From Polyangium jinanense (GTDB taxonomy: Bacteria > Myxococcota > Polyangia > Polyangiales > Polyangiaceae): a DNA stretch of 64,000 nt. Below the pieces are notes generated by a model. The model ran no database searches, was not told where the DNA came from, and was given only the letters and a program-made list of their open reading frames with translations. Of the stretch, positions 1 to 9,398 are shown piece by piece. Numbering within the stretch: the stretch's first letter is position 1; the number at the start of each line of letters is the position of its first letter. The position numbers were made by a program, and so were the translations under genes. The DNA lies in NCBI RefSeq assembly GCF_028435365.1, contig NZ_JAGTJJ010000019.1, forward strand, positions 1 through 64,000, in the 5' to 3' direction.

Positions 1-191
1 GCACTCCAGCACGCTCGGGTCGCGATGGGCCGACCTTTCGCGTGCCCTTCGCTTTGCTCTTCTCCTTCGTCGTACTGGCCATTCCGGTGCCAGGTGCACT
101 CGGAGCTGCCTCATCCCATCTAGCACGGCTTGGCGTTGAAGAGCGCGAGCACGACGGTACGATCGCCGTCCCCGAGCGGGATCCCCTGAAC

Positions 192-250
192 CCCGCTCCC
201 GCTCCCGCTCCCGCTCCCGCTCCCGCTCCCGCTCCCGCTTCCGCTCCCCT
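192..250. repeat. CCCGCT hexanucleotide tandem repeat
   Basis: About nine head-to-tail copies of the hexamer CCCGCT, with one or two single-base variants (TTCCGCT). Read on the minus strand the tract would encode a Gly-Ser run. Shorter tracts of the same hexamer family lie at about 12691-12722, 16036-16095, 21312-21330 and 28184-28220, so this looks like a dispersed simple repeat and not part of a gene. Confidence 0.9.
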
Positions 251-293
251 TCACCACGGAGAGGTCCTGCGCGGACCCCGGATCCGATCCTCG

Positions 294-637
294 GGGAGCA
301 CCTTCCGGTCCTCTCCCCGCCTCGGATCCGATCCTCGGGAGCACCTTCCAGTCCTCTACCGCTCTCCAACCCGCTCCCCGGGAGCACCTTCCGATCCTCT
401 GCCGCTCTCCAACCCGCTCCCCAGGATCACCTTCAGGTCCTCCACCGCTCTCCAACCCGCTCCCTGGGATCACCTTCCGATCCTCCACCGCTCCCCAACC
501 TGCTCCCCGGGAGCACCTTCCAGTCCTCTGCCGCTTTCCAACCCGCACCCCGGGAGCACCTTCCAGTCCTCTACCGCTCTCCAACCCGCTCCCTGGGAGC
601 ACCTTCCGATCCTCTACCGCTGTCTCGTCCGGGCTCT
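294..637. repeat. 43-bp tandem repeat, eight copies
   Basis: Eight consecutive units of 43 bp. Unit starts are at 294, 337, 380, 423, 466, 509, 552 and 595, each beginning GGGAGCACCTTCC or GGATCACCTTCC and ending CCAACCCGCTCC. Copies differ by a few substitutions and keep an exact period. Because 43 is not a multiple of three, no reading frame is preserved from unit to unit, so this is not a protein repeat. The array abuts a gene fragment at 632-696. It was probably expanded by slippage or unequal recombination. Confidence 0.92.
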
Positions 638-696
638 GGAAGAGCTCTCCTACGAACGTCTCGTAGAGTCCCGGCGAACCCAAAAGGACACGACGG
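632..696 (-). pseudogene. Fragment of the SPGLYETF lipoprotein family 3' region
   Basis: On the minus strand this stretch encodes RRVLLGSPGLYETFVGELFQ, nearly identical to the C-terminal part of the lipoprotein encoded at 21333-23183 (RRVVLGSPGLYETFAGEVFQ). At DNA level it aligns with about 21420-21488. Nothing upstream or downstream continues the homology: the frame runs into the 43-bp repeat array. It is therefore a detached remnant, not a gene. Whether it derives from the local copy or from a family member outside the window cannot be told. Confidence 0.7.
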
Positions 697-858
697 GCTC
701 GACGCATATGCAATGGGCCCGCTCCGAAGCGCACCGGGAGCTTCACCGGGAGGGGGGATCACCCTGTGGCCTCTCCCCACCTCCCGGTGAATGACTCTTG
801 TTTTCGGCTGCTACAAGAGAACCGCCGCTTCCGCTCGCGGTCAGCCGACCCGGACCCC

Positions 859-3800
859 CTACGGGTCGAGGTTGGTGATGGTGACGGACACCTGTGCCTT
901 GGCGAGCACGTCGATGTACTTCTTGTACGTGGTGTCGGCCGCGATGGCCTGCGCCAGCGTCTGCGTCGCAGCGCCTTCCTGGATGGTGACGCCCTGAATC
1001 GTGTTGCTGGTGAGCTTGCTCATCAGGAACTGGACGAAAGCATCACCGACGTAGGAGCGATCGCGGAAGCGGATGCCGCCCGGCAGCTTGGCCGCGATCA
1101 TCAGCGCGACATCGCCGGACTTGACCGTTGTCCGGCTGTCTCCGGCCAGATTGAACTGGTACAGCGTGGCGCCCGCGTTGTTCTTGAGCGCGAGCGTGAC
1201 CTGGGAAGACGACCAGGTGCCCGACAGCACGAACGCGGTGGAGTCGACGTCCAGGGCCGACATCGTGACCAGCTTGTCGCGGTTGAAGACGAGGCGCTGG
1301 ATCCACGTTCCACGGGCACGCTGGTCGAGGTAAGAAACCCCATTCTCGATGATGTCGTACTCGTCGCCTCTGCCGAACAGGAACCACGTGGGGACCGCGT
1401 CGAACTTGGCAATGGTCGTGGCGCCGTACTTCATGAGGAACGGAGTGTCCGACCAGACACCAGCCCCGAGAGCACTGCCGTTCAGGTTGAAGTACGAGAC
1501 GCTCATGGAGTCGATGCCATCCATGATGACGTACCGATAGCCGAACGGGCGGGTATAGCCCTGGCCAATGAGCTTGACGGTCACGTTCTCCAGGCCGGAC
1601 TGGATCAACACGATGGAGTCGCCGGTATCGGTCGGGGGGCTCCCGGTTCCCACCGTCACGTTCGACGCCGTGACCTTGATGATGTTGTTCCCCGTGCCAG
1701 CCGTGACGCTGGTCCCCGCCTTGTTGGCGAAGATGAGCGCGTTGCCATTGGGCACCGTGCAGGGGCTCGCCACCTGGGTCATGTCGACCACGTTGGGGAA
1801 GGTGGTGCTCCCGAGGAAGGAGTGGCCGCTGGGGTTTCGCAGCCTCTCCATGATGAAGGCGCGGACCCCCGCACTGTCGATCGTCCCGTCCTTGAAGAAC
1901 ATCCCGCGCTGGAACTGGAGCTGGAAGGCGCGCGCCACGGTGAGGGCGTCGAGCGCGGGGGTCAATGTCATGCTCATCGAGAAGCCGTAGAGGACCTGGC
2001 TCCCGGACTTGAGCTGGAGATCCAAGCCATAGCTCTTGAACGCGATATGGAGGAGGACCTGGCTGCGGTTGAGATCCGTCGCCATCAGCGCCTGCTTGCG
2101 GTTGGCGTCGTACTGCCGGCGATGGATGTAAGACGCGCCGGCCTTACGCGCGGTGACGTAGGCGCCCACGTCGTCGATGAGAATGCTCCCCCAGCTATAC
2201 TTGAAGAGGATGACGTCCGGGGAGGTGTCGAGGATGGCCACCGTGTTCGCGCCGACGGTGAGCGTGAGCTGAGCGCCGCTCTGCGTGATGCCGACCCCGT
2301 TCACGCTGATCTCCTTGAGGACCAGGGTCTTGATCCCTTGTTTCGTGGTCTGCCCGTCCGCGATGAAGCGGACTTTGACGGTCTCCGCGTTGTTGCCGAT
2401 GATGACCACGTCGTTCCCGTTCCCGGTCTTGATCAGGGTCTCCGACTGGGTGCCAGAGTCGACGAAGCTCGAGGCGTCGAAGATATCATTCCCTCCGCTC
2501 GCGGCGTACGTCGCCCGCTTGCGCTTGGCCAGGATCAGGTTGTCACCGCCGAGCATGTCGAAGGCGTTGATGCCGCCGAACTTCGCCGTGTCGATCATGT
2601 TGTCGAAGATGCTCGGGTTGCTGATGTACGAGTAGCCAAGCTGCGCGAAGAACATATCGAAGATCTCCCCCGCCTCGATGATGATGCCCGGAGGCGTCGC
2701 GCTGAAGAGCTCGATCGACGTGAAGCGAGTGATGAAGTCGACGACGAGGGTCTCCAGGCTGGTGATCCCGGAGCGATACAGCTCGCCGAAGCGCAGGTCG
2801 GTGAAGATGGTCACGTACGACGCGTTACAGATCCGAAGGTCGCCGTTCGCCGAGATCGCGAACCTGAGATCGCTCTTGGCGGCGATGTTCTCGAGCTTGA
2901 TCCGGTTGCCGGGGCTGGCCTCGTAGATGGTCGCCGTGGAGCCCGTGGTGGTGTACACGACGCGCACGACCGCGGACTCGCCCACAGGCAGGTCGTTGAA
3001 GGCGCTGCCCGGCGTGTAGACGAGCTTGCGCTTGTCGGCGCTGACCGTGAACGTGCCTTTCCCGGTCGCGCTGCGAACGCCGTTGTCGTCGAGGAAGAGC
3101 GGAGAGCTGAGCTGGATCTCGGCGACGTCGTCCACGAGCGGAGCGAGGGTGAGCGACGGCGCGCTCCAGGTCCCGCCCGGAGCCTTGGCGATGAGGCCGG
3201 CGGTCTTGTCCCTGACGACGGTGATGACCGCGGTCTCTTCGATGTTCGGGCCGGAGATCGTATAGGTGTCCGCCCCCGTGCCGCCGATGAGCTTGTGGCG
3301 GCCGCGCATGGCGACGAGGGTGTTGCTGCCGCCGCGGGCCTCCACCGTGCACTGGCCGCCGCTGGCAATGAGCAGGTTGGCCTGCGTGCTGTGCCCCTTG
3401 ATGCTCAAGACCTTGGCGTTGCCTCGCACGCTGTGGATGTTTTTGAGGTAGGCCTTGATCCCGGTGCCCTTGAGAGTGCCGCCCATGCTGAAAGCCGGGG
3501 CGTCGATGTCGACCTCGACGAACCCGCTCGAGGTGAAGTGCTCGAGCGACAGGAGGTTACGACCTGCATAGCCGTCGATCTGGTTGTCTTCGCCGGTGAC
3601 GGTTTGGAGCATGAAGCTGTCGTCGCCGGCCGTGCCCACCAGGCGGAGGAAGTCCCTCTTGCTGTCGACGATGAACCGGTGGCCCTCCCGGAGGTTGGTG
3701 GCGTCCACGTGAAAGCTCACGCTATCCCACGTGTTGTCATACGTCCTGTTGGAGAGCTGGATGGTCTGCATGTTCTTGATGAAGATGCCGCGATCCACCT

Positions 3801-6633
3801 TGTTCTCGGCCGCGTTCGCGGGCCAGACGTACTCGTTCGCCGCGTTGGGCACCCGGTTGGCCCTGGCCAGATCGATATCGTGGTCGAGCAGGACGAACTT
3901 GTTCGTCACGTTGATGCTGTTCGGCCGGGTGGTGCTGGCCCACTTGCTGCCGTTGATGATCAGCACGTTGTCACCGTCGCCGCCGATGATGTACTTCCAG
4001 ATCTGCCACTGGGGCGAAGGCCCTGCCGAGAACGAGACGACGGTGTCGCCGTTCCCCGTATAGGCGTACTCGTTGTGCCCGTAATGCAGGTCGATGAGGC
4101 TCACGCTGCTGTCGCCGATGACCTGGGAGTTCACGTCCGTGAAGACGTTCGGGCTCGTGCCGGAGGACTCGCAGACGGCCTCGATGCCGCTGATCTGCGT
4201 GGTGCTCTTGAAGGCGAAGACCAGCGCGGCCTCGAGCTCCTTGCCGTCTGTGGTATAGGCCATGACGCAGTTGGTGCTGTCGTAGACGGCGAGGCTGCTG
4301 GGGATGGTGGAGATATCGTAGGTGGACTTCCAGAGGCCAACGACGCCGTTCCGCGTGCCGTAAGCGTAGAAGTAGCGCCCATCGGTGAGGTATTTGAGGC
4401 CGTCTTTATTGGCGAGATACCAGAAGTACTTGCCGGTGAGGGTGGACTCGGCGACCGATTGCGCGGTGCTCATCGAGAACAGGGTATTGATGAGCTTGGT
4501 CTCGTGGGCGGATCCAGCGGGAAAGGCCGGGCGGTGCAGTGGGTTGGCGAGGGCCGGGAGGCCATTGAGCAGGGCGCCCAGCGCGAGGCCCGCGCGCCCC
4601 TTCGTGGTGGTGGCCTGCGCGGACAGATCCACGTAAACACGGTTGATGCTGTCGTACCCCGAGATGATGGCCTTGGGGTTGCTCCCGGCGTTGAGAGAGA
4701 AGAACTCCGCGGAGAGCTCCAGCGTGTCCTTTCCAGTGCCGCCGTCGGCGACGATGTCGATGCCGGGCTCGACGACCAGCCAGTCATTGCCCGCTTCCCC
4801 GTAGAGCGAGTCGCGGCCGGTGCCGCCGACAAGGTAGTCGTTCCCGAGGCCGCCGTAGAGGGCGTCGTCGTCCGCGTCGCCGAAAAGCAGATCGTCCCCG
4901 GCTTCACCGTAGACCGAGTCGTTGCCGACGCCGGCGCGGATCAGATCGTCGTTGAGGCGACCGCGGAGCTCGCGACCGATGGACGAGGCGTCCACGAGGG
5001 CGAGGCGGAGGTTGGAATCGTTGCCGTCGGCGAGCGCCTTCGCGCTGAGCTTGCGCACGATCTCTTTGTCGACCGTGGTGCCGTCCGCCCCCTCCTCCTC
5101 GAGGCCCATCGCCTTGGCGTCGACGATGAACTGGAAGAGGTCGTAGCCCTGCTCCTTGTACAGCTGGGCTTGCTGGTCGAGGTACTTCTGGAAGGCCGGT
5201 GAGTTGACGTGCTCGTCGAGCGCGGCCTTCAGCTTCTGTTCGGGGGTGCGCGTATCGACCAGATCGGCGAAGAAGCCGATGATCATGTTGACCAGCCCGA
5301 CGATGGTGTTGATGAGGTCCACCACGAAGGAGAGCGCCGTGCCGATGCCCGGGATGCAGTCGAGCACCATGCTGACCCCGTCGAGCACGAGCGACACGGT
5401 GTCGAGAGCGGCCATGATGCCGTACATGGCCGCGCCGCCGATGTTGCCGCTGTTCCTGGCGCGGTCGGCGGCGATCGAGTTCTCGGTGATCGACACGACG
5501 CCCATCCCGATGGAGAAGGCTCCCCCGACCACGGAGGCGAAGCGGAGGCCCAGCTTGGCCCCCTTGGACAGGTTCTTCACCGAGTCGCCGACCTTGTCCA
5601 TCACGAGCTTGCGGATGCTGTTGAGCCCGTCGCCGATCCCGAACGTGCCTCGCGCGATGCGGAGCCGCCCGTCTTGGATCTGCTGGTCGTATTCGGCCCT
5701 GGAGATCTCGCCGCGCGCGTAGCGGCGCTCGGCGTTCTGGATCATCTCGTCACCGGCGCCGATGTTGACGCCACCCATCCCGACGTTGAAGCCGGCGGTC
5801 GCCGCCTCGATGCCGGTGCCGATCTTGCCGAGGATTTTCTGCGCCTGCAGCCTGCTGGCGACCTTGGTCCGCTGGCGCTCGAGCTCGACGTTGGCCAGGA
5901 ACGTCGTGTGCAAGAGCTTGGATTTGGGGCTCTCGCCCGAGGCCGCGATCTTGGCCCGGGAGGCGTCGTTCACCTTCCCGTCGAGATCCACCGTATAGCC
6001 CCTGCCCTCGCGGAAGCTCGTATCGGCGTTCGTGGCGAAGTCCTTGATGTTGACCTTGTCTTCCGCGATGAGCGTGGCGAGATCGCCGGAGAGGCTGTCC
6101 AGCCGATCCTGGAGGACCTGGAAGCGGAACAGGGTCATGTTGGTGATCCCGTTGCTCAGGTCGGAGAAGTGCTGCGGGATATCGGCGAAGGTTTTTCCCG
6201 CGGTGCTGCCACCGAGGTAGTCGCTGAAGCGGATGAGATCGGTCTCCCCCTCTGGGGTGACCTGGCCGGTGAGCACGGCGCCGTTCAAACCCGCATCCCC
6301 CTGAGAGGCGGTCTCGCTGTCTGCGAGCGGGGGCACGAGGTCTTTGAGGTCGTGGATGTTGGCCTTGCCCTGGAGGCTCTTCTGGAAGAGGTCGACGGCG
6401 GCGAGGATGTCGGCGTCGTTCTTCAGCGCCAGGACCGCATCGACGTACTCCTGGGGCACGCCCGAGGCCTTCATCGAGGTGGCCAGGGTGTCCAGAGCGC
6501 TGAGGGGATTCAGCGCCGTGCTCGTAGGGTCCGTGGCGTAGCTGGCCGCTTTGCGAGACAGATCGAGGCCGAGCTGCTTCATGTACGCAGCCTGAGAGTC
6601 GATACCGAAGATATCGGGCGTTGTCGTGGTCAT
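859..6633 (-). CDS. Large RTX-type secreted protein, toxin-like
   Basis: The product is 1924 residues from an ATG at 6631-6633, preceded by GAAGGAG at good ribosome-binding distance; an in-frame extension upstream lacks one. Residues about 365-460 form hydrophobic, glycine-rich helices like the pore-forming region of RTX cytolysins. Residues about 567-640 are a short block of GGxGxDxUx nonapeptides (GEAGDDLLFGD, GGLGNDYLVGG), the calcium-binding RTX signature. About 1280 residues of probable beta-rich sequence follow, without clear repeats. RTX proteins usually leave the cell by type I secretion through a C-terminal signal; no ABC, MFP or TolC partner lies nearby. An RTX block in the middle, not at the C-terminus, is unusual. 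Toxin or adhesin activity is inference. Confidence 0.85.
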   Translation of the reverse strand: MTTTTPDIFGIDSQAAYMKQLGLDLSRKAASYATDPTSTALNPLSALDTLATSMKASGVPQEYVDAVLALKNDADILAAVDLFQKSLQGKANIHDLKDLVPPLADSETASQGDAGLNGAVLTGQVTPEGETDLIRFSDYLGGSTAGKTFADIPQHFSDLSNGITNMTLFRFQVLQDRLDSLSGDLATLIAEDKVNIKDFATNADTSFREGRGYTVDLDGKVNDASRAKIAASGESPKSKLLHTTFLANVELERQRTKVASRLQAQKILGKIGTGIEAATAGFNVGMGGVNIGAGDEMIQNAERRYARGEISRAEYDQQIQDGRLRIARGTFGIGDGLNSIRKLVMDKVGDSVKNLSKGAKLGLRFASVVGGAFSIGMGVVSITENSIAADRARNSGNIGGAAMYGIMAALDTVSLVLDGVSMVLDCIPGIGTALSFVVDLINTIVGLVNMIIGFFADLVDTRTPEQKLKAALDEHVNSPAFQKYLDQQAQLYKEQGYDLFQFIVDAKAMGLEEEGADGTTVDKEIVRKLSAKALADGNDSNLRLALVDASSIGRELRGRLNDDLIRAGVGNDSVYGEAGDDLLFGDADDDALYGGLGNDYLVGGTGRDSLYGEAGNDWLVVEPGIDIVADGGTGKDTLELSAEFFSLNAGSNPKAIISGYDSINRVYVDLSAQATTTKGRAGLALGALLNGLPALANPLHRPAFPAGSAHETKLINTLFSMSTAQSVAESTLTGKYFWYLANKDGLKYLTDGRYFYAYGTRNGVVGLWKSTYDISTIPSSLAVYDSTNCVMAYTTDGKELEAALVFAFKSTTQISGIEAVCESSGTSPNVFTDVNSQVIGDSSVSLIDLHYGHNEYAYTGNGDTVVSFSAGPSPQWQIWKYIIGGDGDNVLIINGSKWASTTRPNSINVTNKFVLLDHDIDLARANRVPNAANEYVWPANAAENKVDRGIFIKNMQTIQLSNRTYDNTWDSVSFHVDATNLREGHRFIVDSKRDFLRLVGTAGDDSFMLQTVTGEDNQIDGYAGRNLLSLEHFTSSGFVEVDIDAPAFSMGGTLKGTGIKAYLKNIHSVRGNAKVLSIKGHSTQANLLIASGGQCTVEARGGSNTLVAMRGRHKLIGGTGADTYTISGPNIEETAVITVVRDKTAGLIAKAPGGTWSAPSLTLAPLVDDVAEIQLSSPLFLDDNGVRSATGKGTFTVSADKRKLVYTPGSAFNDLPVGESAVVRVVYTTTGSTATIYEASPGNRIKLENIAAKSDLRFAISANGDLRICNASYVTIFTDLRFGELYRSGITSLETLVVDFITRFTSIELFSATPPGIIIEAGEIFDMFFAQLGYSYISNPSIFDNMIDTAKFGGINAFDMLGGDNLILAKRKRATYAASGGNDIFDASSFVDSGTQSETLIKTGNGNDVVIIGNNAETVKVRFIADGQTTKQGIKTLVLKEISVNGVGITQSGAQLTLTVGANTVAILDTSPDVILFKYSWGSILIDDVGAYVTARKAGASYIHRRQYDANRKQALMATDLNRSQVLLHIAFKSYGLDLQLKSGSQVLYGFSMSMTLTPALDALTVARAFQLQFQRGMFFKDGTIDSAGVRAFIMERLRNPSGHSFLGSTTFPNVVDMTQVASPCTVPNGNALIFANKAGTSVTAGTGNNIIKVTASNVTVGTGSPPTDTGDSIVLIQSGLENVTVKLIGQGYTRPFGYRYVIMDGIDSMSVSYFNLNGSALGAGVWSDTPFLMKYGATTIAKFDAVPTWFLFGRGDEYDIIENGVSYLDQRARGTWIQRLVFNRDKLVTMSALDVDSTAFVLSGTWSSSQVTLALKNNAGATLYQFNLAGDSRTTVKSGDVALMIAAKLPGGIRFRDRSYVGDAFVQFLMSKLTSNTIQGVTIQEGAATQTLAQAIAADTTYKKYIDVLAKAQVSVTITNLDP

Positions 6634-6949
6634 GATGTGTGTTGCTCCTTCGATTGCGAGTGGCACGTGTGCGGTGGCGTCGCGCGCAGCGAGGCACTGC
6701 GCGCGAGGAGATCGAGACGAGCGGAGGCCTGACGCCGTGATCCGCGCCCAACCGGGGAGACGCCGCTCTTCCCTCACGATGCCCGTGACCGGCTTCGTGA
6801 CCTCCCATGGCCACGACGCGCGTCGCTGCCTTTCGTGAAGATCGTCCGATTTTTTTTACTTCGTGGGCTCACCGCAGGCGGCGCACGATCCTGTGAGCCC
6901 TACTCGAACGTTTCGGCGGGCCACTCGACCACCGGCGCGGAGCCCGCGG
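6634..6949. other. Intergenic, RTX gene upstream region
   Basis: No gene seen. It separates the RTX gene from the transposase remnant and should hold the RTX promoter. A run of eight T lies at about 6847-6854 on the plus strand. I could not identify a convincing -35/-10 pair. Confidence 0.5.
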
Positions 6950-7232
6950 TCAAGTCGAGGAGCGGCGGCGAGGCTCGCCCCTCGGCCCGAGGCATGACGG
7001 ACAGAATCCACGTCGCTTGCATGAGAACGCGACCCGTCGCTCGAAGCCGCACGCTTCGCATTCCACGCGGATGAAGCCGTATTCGAGGATCCCGCAGCGC
7101 AGATACGCCTCGACCTCGCGCACGACGAATCGCGGCAAACTCCCAATCGCTTCCACGCGCTCCCGAAACGAGTCCCAATACGCGCTGCACGACCCGGTAA
7201 AGTACCGTGTCCTCCGGTCGATGCCGTCTCAC
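6950..7232 (-). pseudogene. IS91-family transposase N-terminal remnant
   Basis: Translating the minus strand in two frames gives the zinc-binding N-terminal domain typical of IS91/ISCR transposases: RPEDTVLYRVVQRVLG, then after a one-base frame change near 7165, FRERVEAIGSLPRFVV, CGILEYGFIRVECEACGFE and AFSCKRRGFCPSC. The four-cysteine arrangement CxxC...CxxC is intact. The catalytic Y-HUH transposase domain that should follow is absent: the frame ends about 15 residues later. This is a frameshifted, truncated relic of a past insertion. No oriIS or terIS ends were recognised. Confidence 0.75.
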
Positions 7233-7376
7233 CCTTGGCGCTCCGCACGACCCTCCATAGAATCGCGGCGTTCAACGAGCTCGGCCCCGCGAAAGCTCGT
7301 TCCTTCCTTCACCTGACCAGGAAGGTCCCCCTGTGCGTCGACTTGCCCAACTCACCCTCGCGCTCCCCCTGAGCGC

Positions 7377-8855
7377 ATGTGCGCAGCACGCTCTCCCCCA
7401 CCCGCAACCACGTCGACCGCAAGCTCCGCCGCCAGCCTGACGAGCGCCGCCCAGGAGCCGCACGTCGCCAACGTGCTCCGCGGCCTGCGCCCGCACGTCG
7501 AGATCGTCGGCCGGCCGCCTGTCCGCTGGACGCTCGAAGAGCGCATGGCCCACCACCACGTGCCCGGCATCAGCATCGCCGTCATCGAGGGCGGGCGCAT
7601 CGCGTGGGCCCGCGGCTTCGGCGTGAAGACGGCCGGCTCGGCCGACCCGAAGGACGCGGTCACGCCCGACACGCTCTTCCAGGCCGGGTCCATCAGCAAG
7701 CTCGTCACCGCCACGGCGATGCTCCGCCTCGTCGAGCGCGGGACGCTAGAGCTCGACACCGACGTCAACCGCTACCTCAAGACGTGGAAGGTGCCCGACA
7801 ACGAGTACACCGAGAAGGAGAAGGTCACCCTCCGCCGGCTCGCCAGCCACACCGCCGGGCTCACCGTCTCCGGCTTCCCGGGCTACGAGCGGAACCAGCC
7901 GATCCCGACGCTCGTGCAGATCCTGAACGGGACAGCTCCGGCGAACACCGAGCCCGTGCGCGTCGACGCTGTCCCGGGCTCGCTCTCGCGCTACTCCGGC
8001 GGCGGGACGCTCGTGATGCAGCTGCTCATGACGGACGTCACCGGCAAGCCTTTCCCTGCCCTCATGCAGGAGCTCTTGCTCGGGCCGGCCGGGATGACCC
8101 ACAGCACCTTCGAGCAGCCGCTGCCCGCCGCGCGCGCGGGCGAGGCGGCCCGCGCCCACCTCGGCGAGGGCGAGACGATCCCGGGCGGGTGGCACGTGTA
8201 TCCGGAGATGGCCCCGGCCGGGCTCTGGACGACGGCGAGCGATCTCGCCCGGTTGGCGATCGCGATCGCCGACGCGCGCGCCGGGCGGCCGAAGGCGCTG
8301 CTCTCGCAGGCGACGGCCGAGCAGATGCTCACTCCGGTGGTGAAGGACGGCTACGGGCTCGGGCCCGCGATCGACGGGAGCGGTCGCTCGCTGGAGTTCG
8401 GGCACGGCGGCTCCACCGTGGGGTTCCTCTGCAACCTCACGATGTACCCGGAGATCGGCGTGGGCGCGGTGGTGATGACGAACAACGAAGAAGGCGGGGC
8501 GTCCCTGCTCCGCGAGATCCAGCTCGCGCTGGCCGCGGAGTACGGCTGGCCGGATCGCGCGCCGATGCGCGTGACGGCCATCGAGCTCAGCGCGGCGTCG
8601 GCGGCCGGCGTCGCGGGCAGCTACGCGCTGCCGGACGGTATGGGCGGCACGGCGGAGGTGAAGCAAGAGGGCGGGCGCCTCGTGATGCTCGCGCCGAGGC
8701 TCCCCAAGGAGGAGCTCATCCCGCAGTCGGAGACCGAGTTCGTGATGGGGACGCTGGGCTGGCGCGTGACGTTCAAGCGCGAGGCAGGCGGCAAGGCGAC
8801 AGGGATGACCGTGGACGGGGGGGGGATGGTCGTCGAGGCGACGAGGAAGCCGTAG
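7377..8855 (+). CDS. Serine hydrolase, beta-lactamase/PBP-like (class C type)
   Basis: The 492-residue product belongs to the serine beta-lactamase / D-alanyl-D-alanine carboxypeptidase / esterase family. Visible motifs are the nucleophile SxxK (SISK, Ser105-Lys108), a YSG tyrosine motif (RYSGGG) and HGG (FGHGGSTVGF) near residue 345, followed by a small C-terminal beta domain. Such proteins hydrolyse peptides, beta-lactams or esters in the periplasm. The ATG at 7377 has no ribosome-binding site and no signal peptide. A GTG at 7333, 7 nt after AGGAAGG, opens a typical lipoprotein signal (LTLALPLSAC) in a different frame that stops at 7440. The native start is probably 7333, with a frameshift separating leader from enzyme. 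Confidence 0.85.
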   Translation: MCAARSPPPATTSTASSAASLTSAAQEPHVANVLRGLRPHVEIVGRPPVRWTLEERMAHHHVPGISIAVIEGGRIAWARGFGVKTAGSADPKDAVTPDTLFQAGSISKLVTATAMLRLVERGTLELDTDVNRYLKTWKVPDNEYTEKEKVTLRRLASHTAGLTVSGFPGYERNQPIPTLVQILNGTAPANTEPVRVDAVPGSLSRYSGGGTLVMQLLMTDVTGKPFPALMQELLLGPAGMTHSTFEQPLPAARAGEAARAHLGEGETIPGGWHVYPEMAPAGLWTTASDLARLAIAIADARAGRPKALLSQATAEQMLTPVVKDGYGLGPAIDGSGRSLEFGHGGSTVGFLCNLTMYPEIGVGAVVMTNNEEGGASLLREIQLALAAEYGWPDRAPMRVTAIELSAASAAGVAGSYALPDGMGGTAEVKQEGGRLVMLAPRLPKEELIPQSETEFVMGTLGWRVTFKREAGGKATGMTVDGGGMVVEATRKP

Positions 8856-9398
8856 CAGGCGGACGGGGGCGGCGCGCTCGAGGTGAAGCGGCCGCCTCCT
8901 GCTCGCGGATGGCGCTCGTCACGCCGCTCGCGCTGCCCTTCGCCCTGGCCGGGTGGCGGCCTCGGGCGCAGACGGGCCCATCCGTTCCGATGAGCGCAAG
9001 CGCCGGAAGCGAAGGCGGCAGCGGTAGCGGATGTCACGCGGGCGCGAGCATCTCCAAACGCTTCCGGGCGATCGATTGCCCCTCCAGGAACGGTATCACC
9101 GCGGCCCGGAGGCGTGGACCAATATTCTCCAGGAATCGCTTGAGCCGAAACACGCCATGGAGCGCGTGCAGATGCGTTTCCGGCGTGGTCTGGTCCTCCT
9201 GCTCAGGAAGCTCTTCCGCGCAGCCAACGAGCACTTCACTCTCGCGTCGCGCGAGCCTTCGGTGATTGCGCGCATGGTTGAGCCCGATCAGCGGGTGTGG
9301 TCAGCGGATCGAGGTCATCCCGCGGCACTGGAAGAAGGGGATCCCGAAGTACCTCGTCCGGCACTATTTCCGGATGGTTAGAGCCAACGCCTGAGTTC
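8856..9398. other. Intergenic stretch without a convincing gene
   Basis: Only weak candidates are present. A 66-codon minus-strand frame at 9034-9234 has protein-like composition (ETHLHALHGVFRLKRF), and plus-strand frames near 9290-9380 are similar, but none has a ribosome-binding site or a recognisable family. It may hold decayed coding sequence. Nothing more can be supported. Confidence 0.4.

Noticed and set aside
187..640. The repeat block considered as a CRISPR array
   Set aside because: Units are directly adjacent with no unique spacers, and no cas genes are present.
766..5202. A 1478-codon open frame antisense to the RTX gene
   Set aside because: It mirrors the codon bias of the RTX gene, has a composition rich in Arg/Val/Asp without motifs, and the opposite strand has clear RTX repeats and a ribosome-binding site.
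9034..9234. A 66-codon minus-strand frame as a gene
   Set aside because: No ribosome-binding site, no recognisable family and a plus-strand frame of equal quality overlaps it; left as intergenic.
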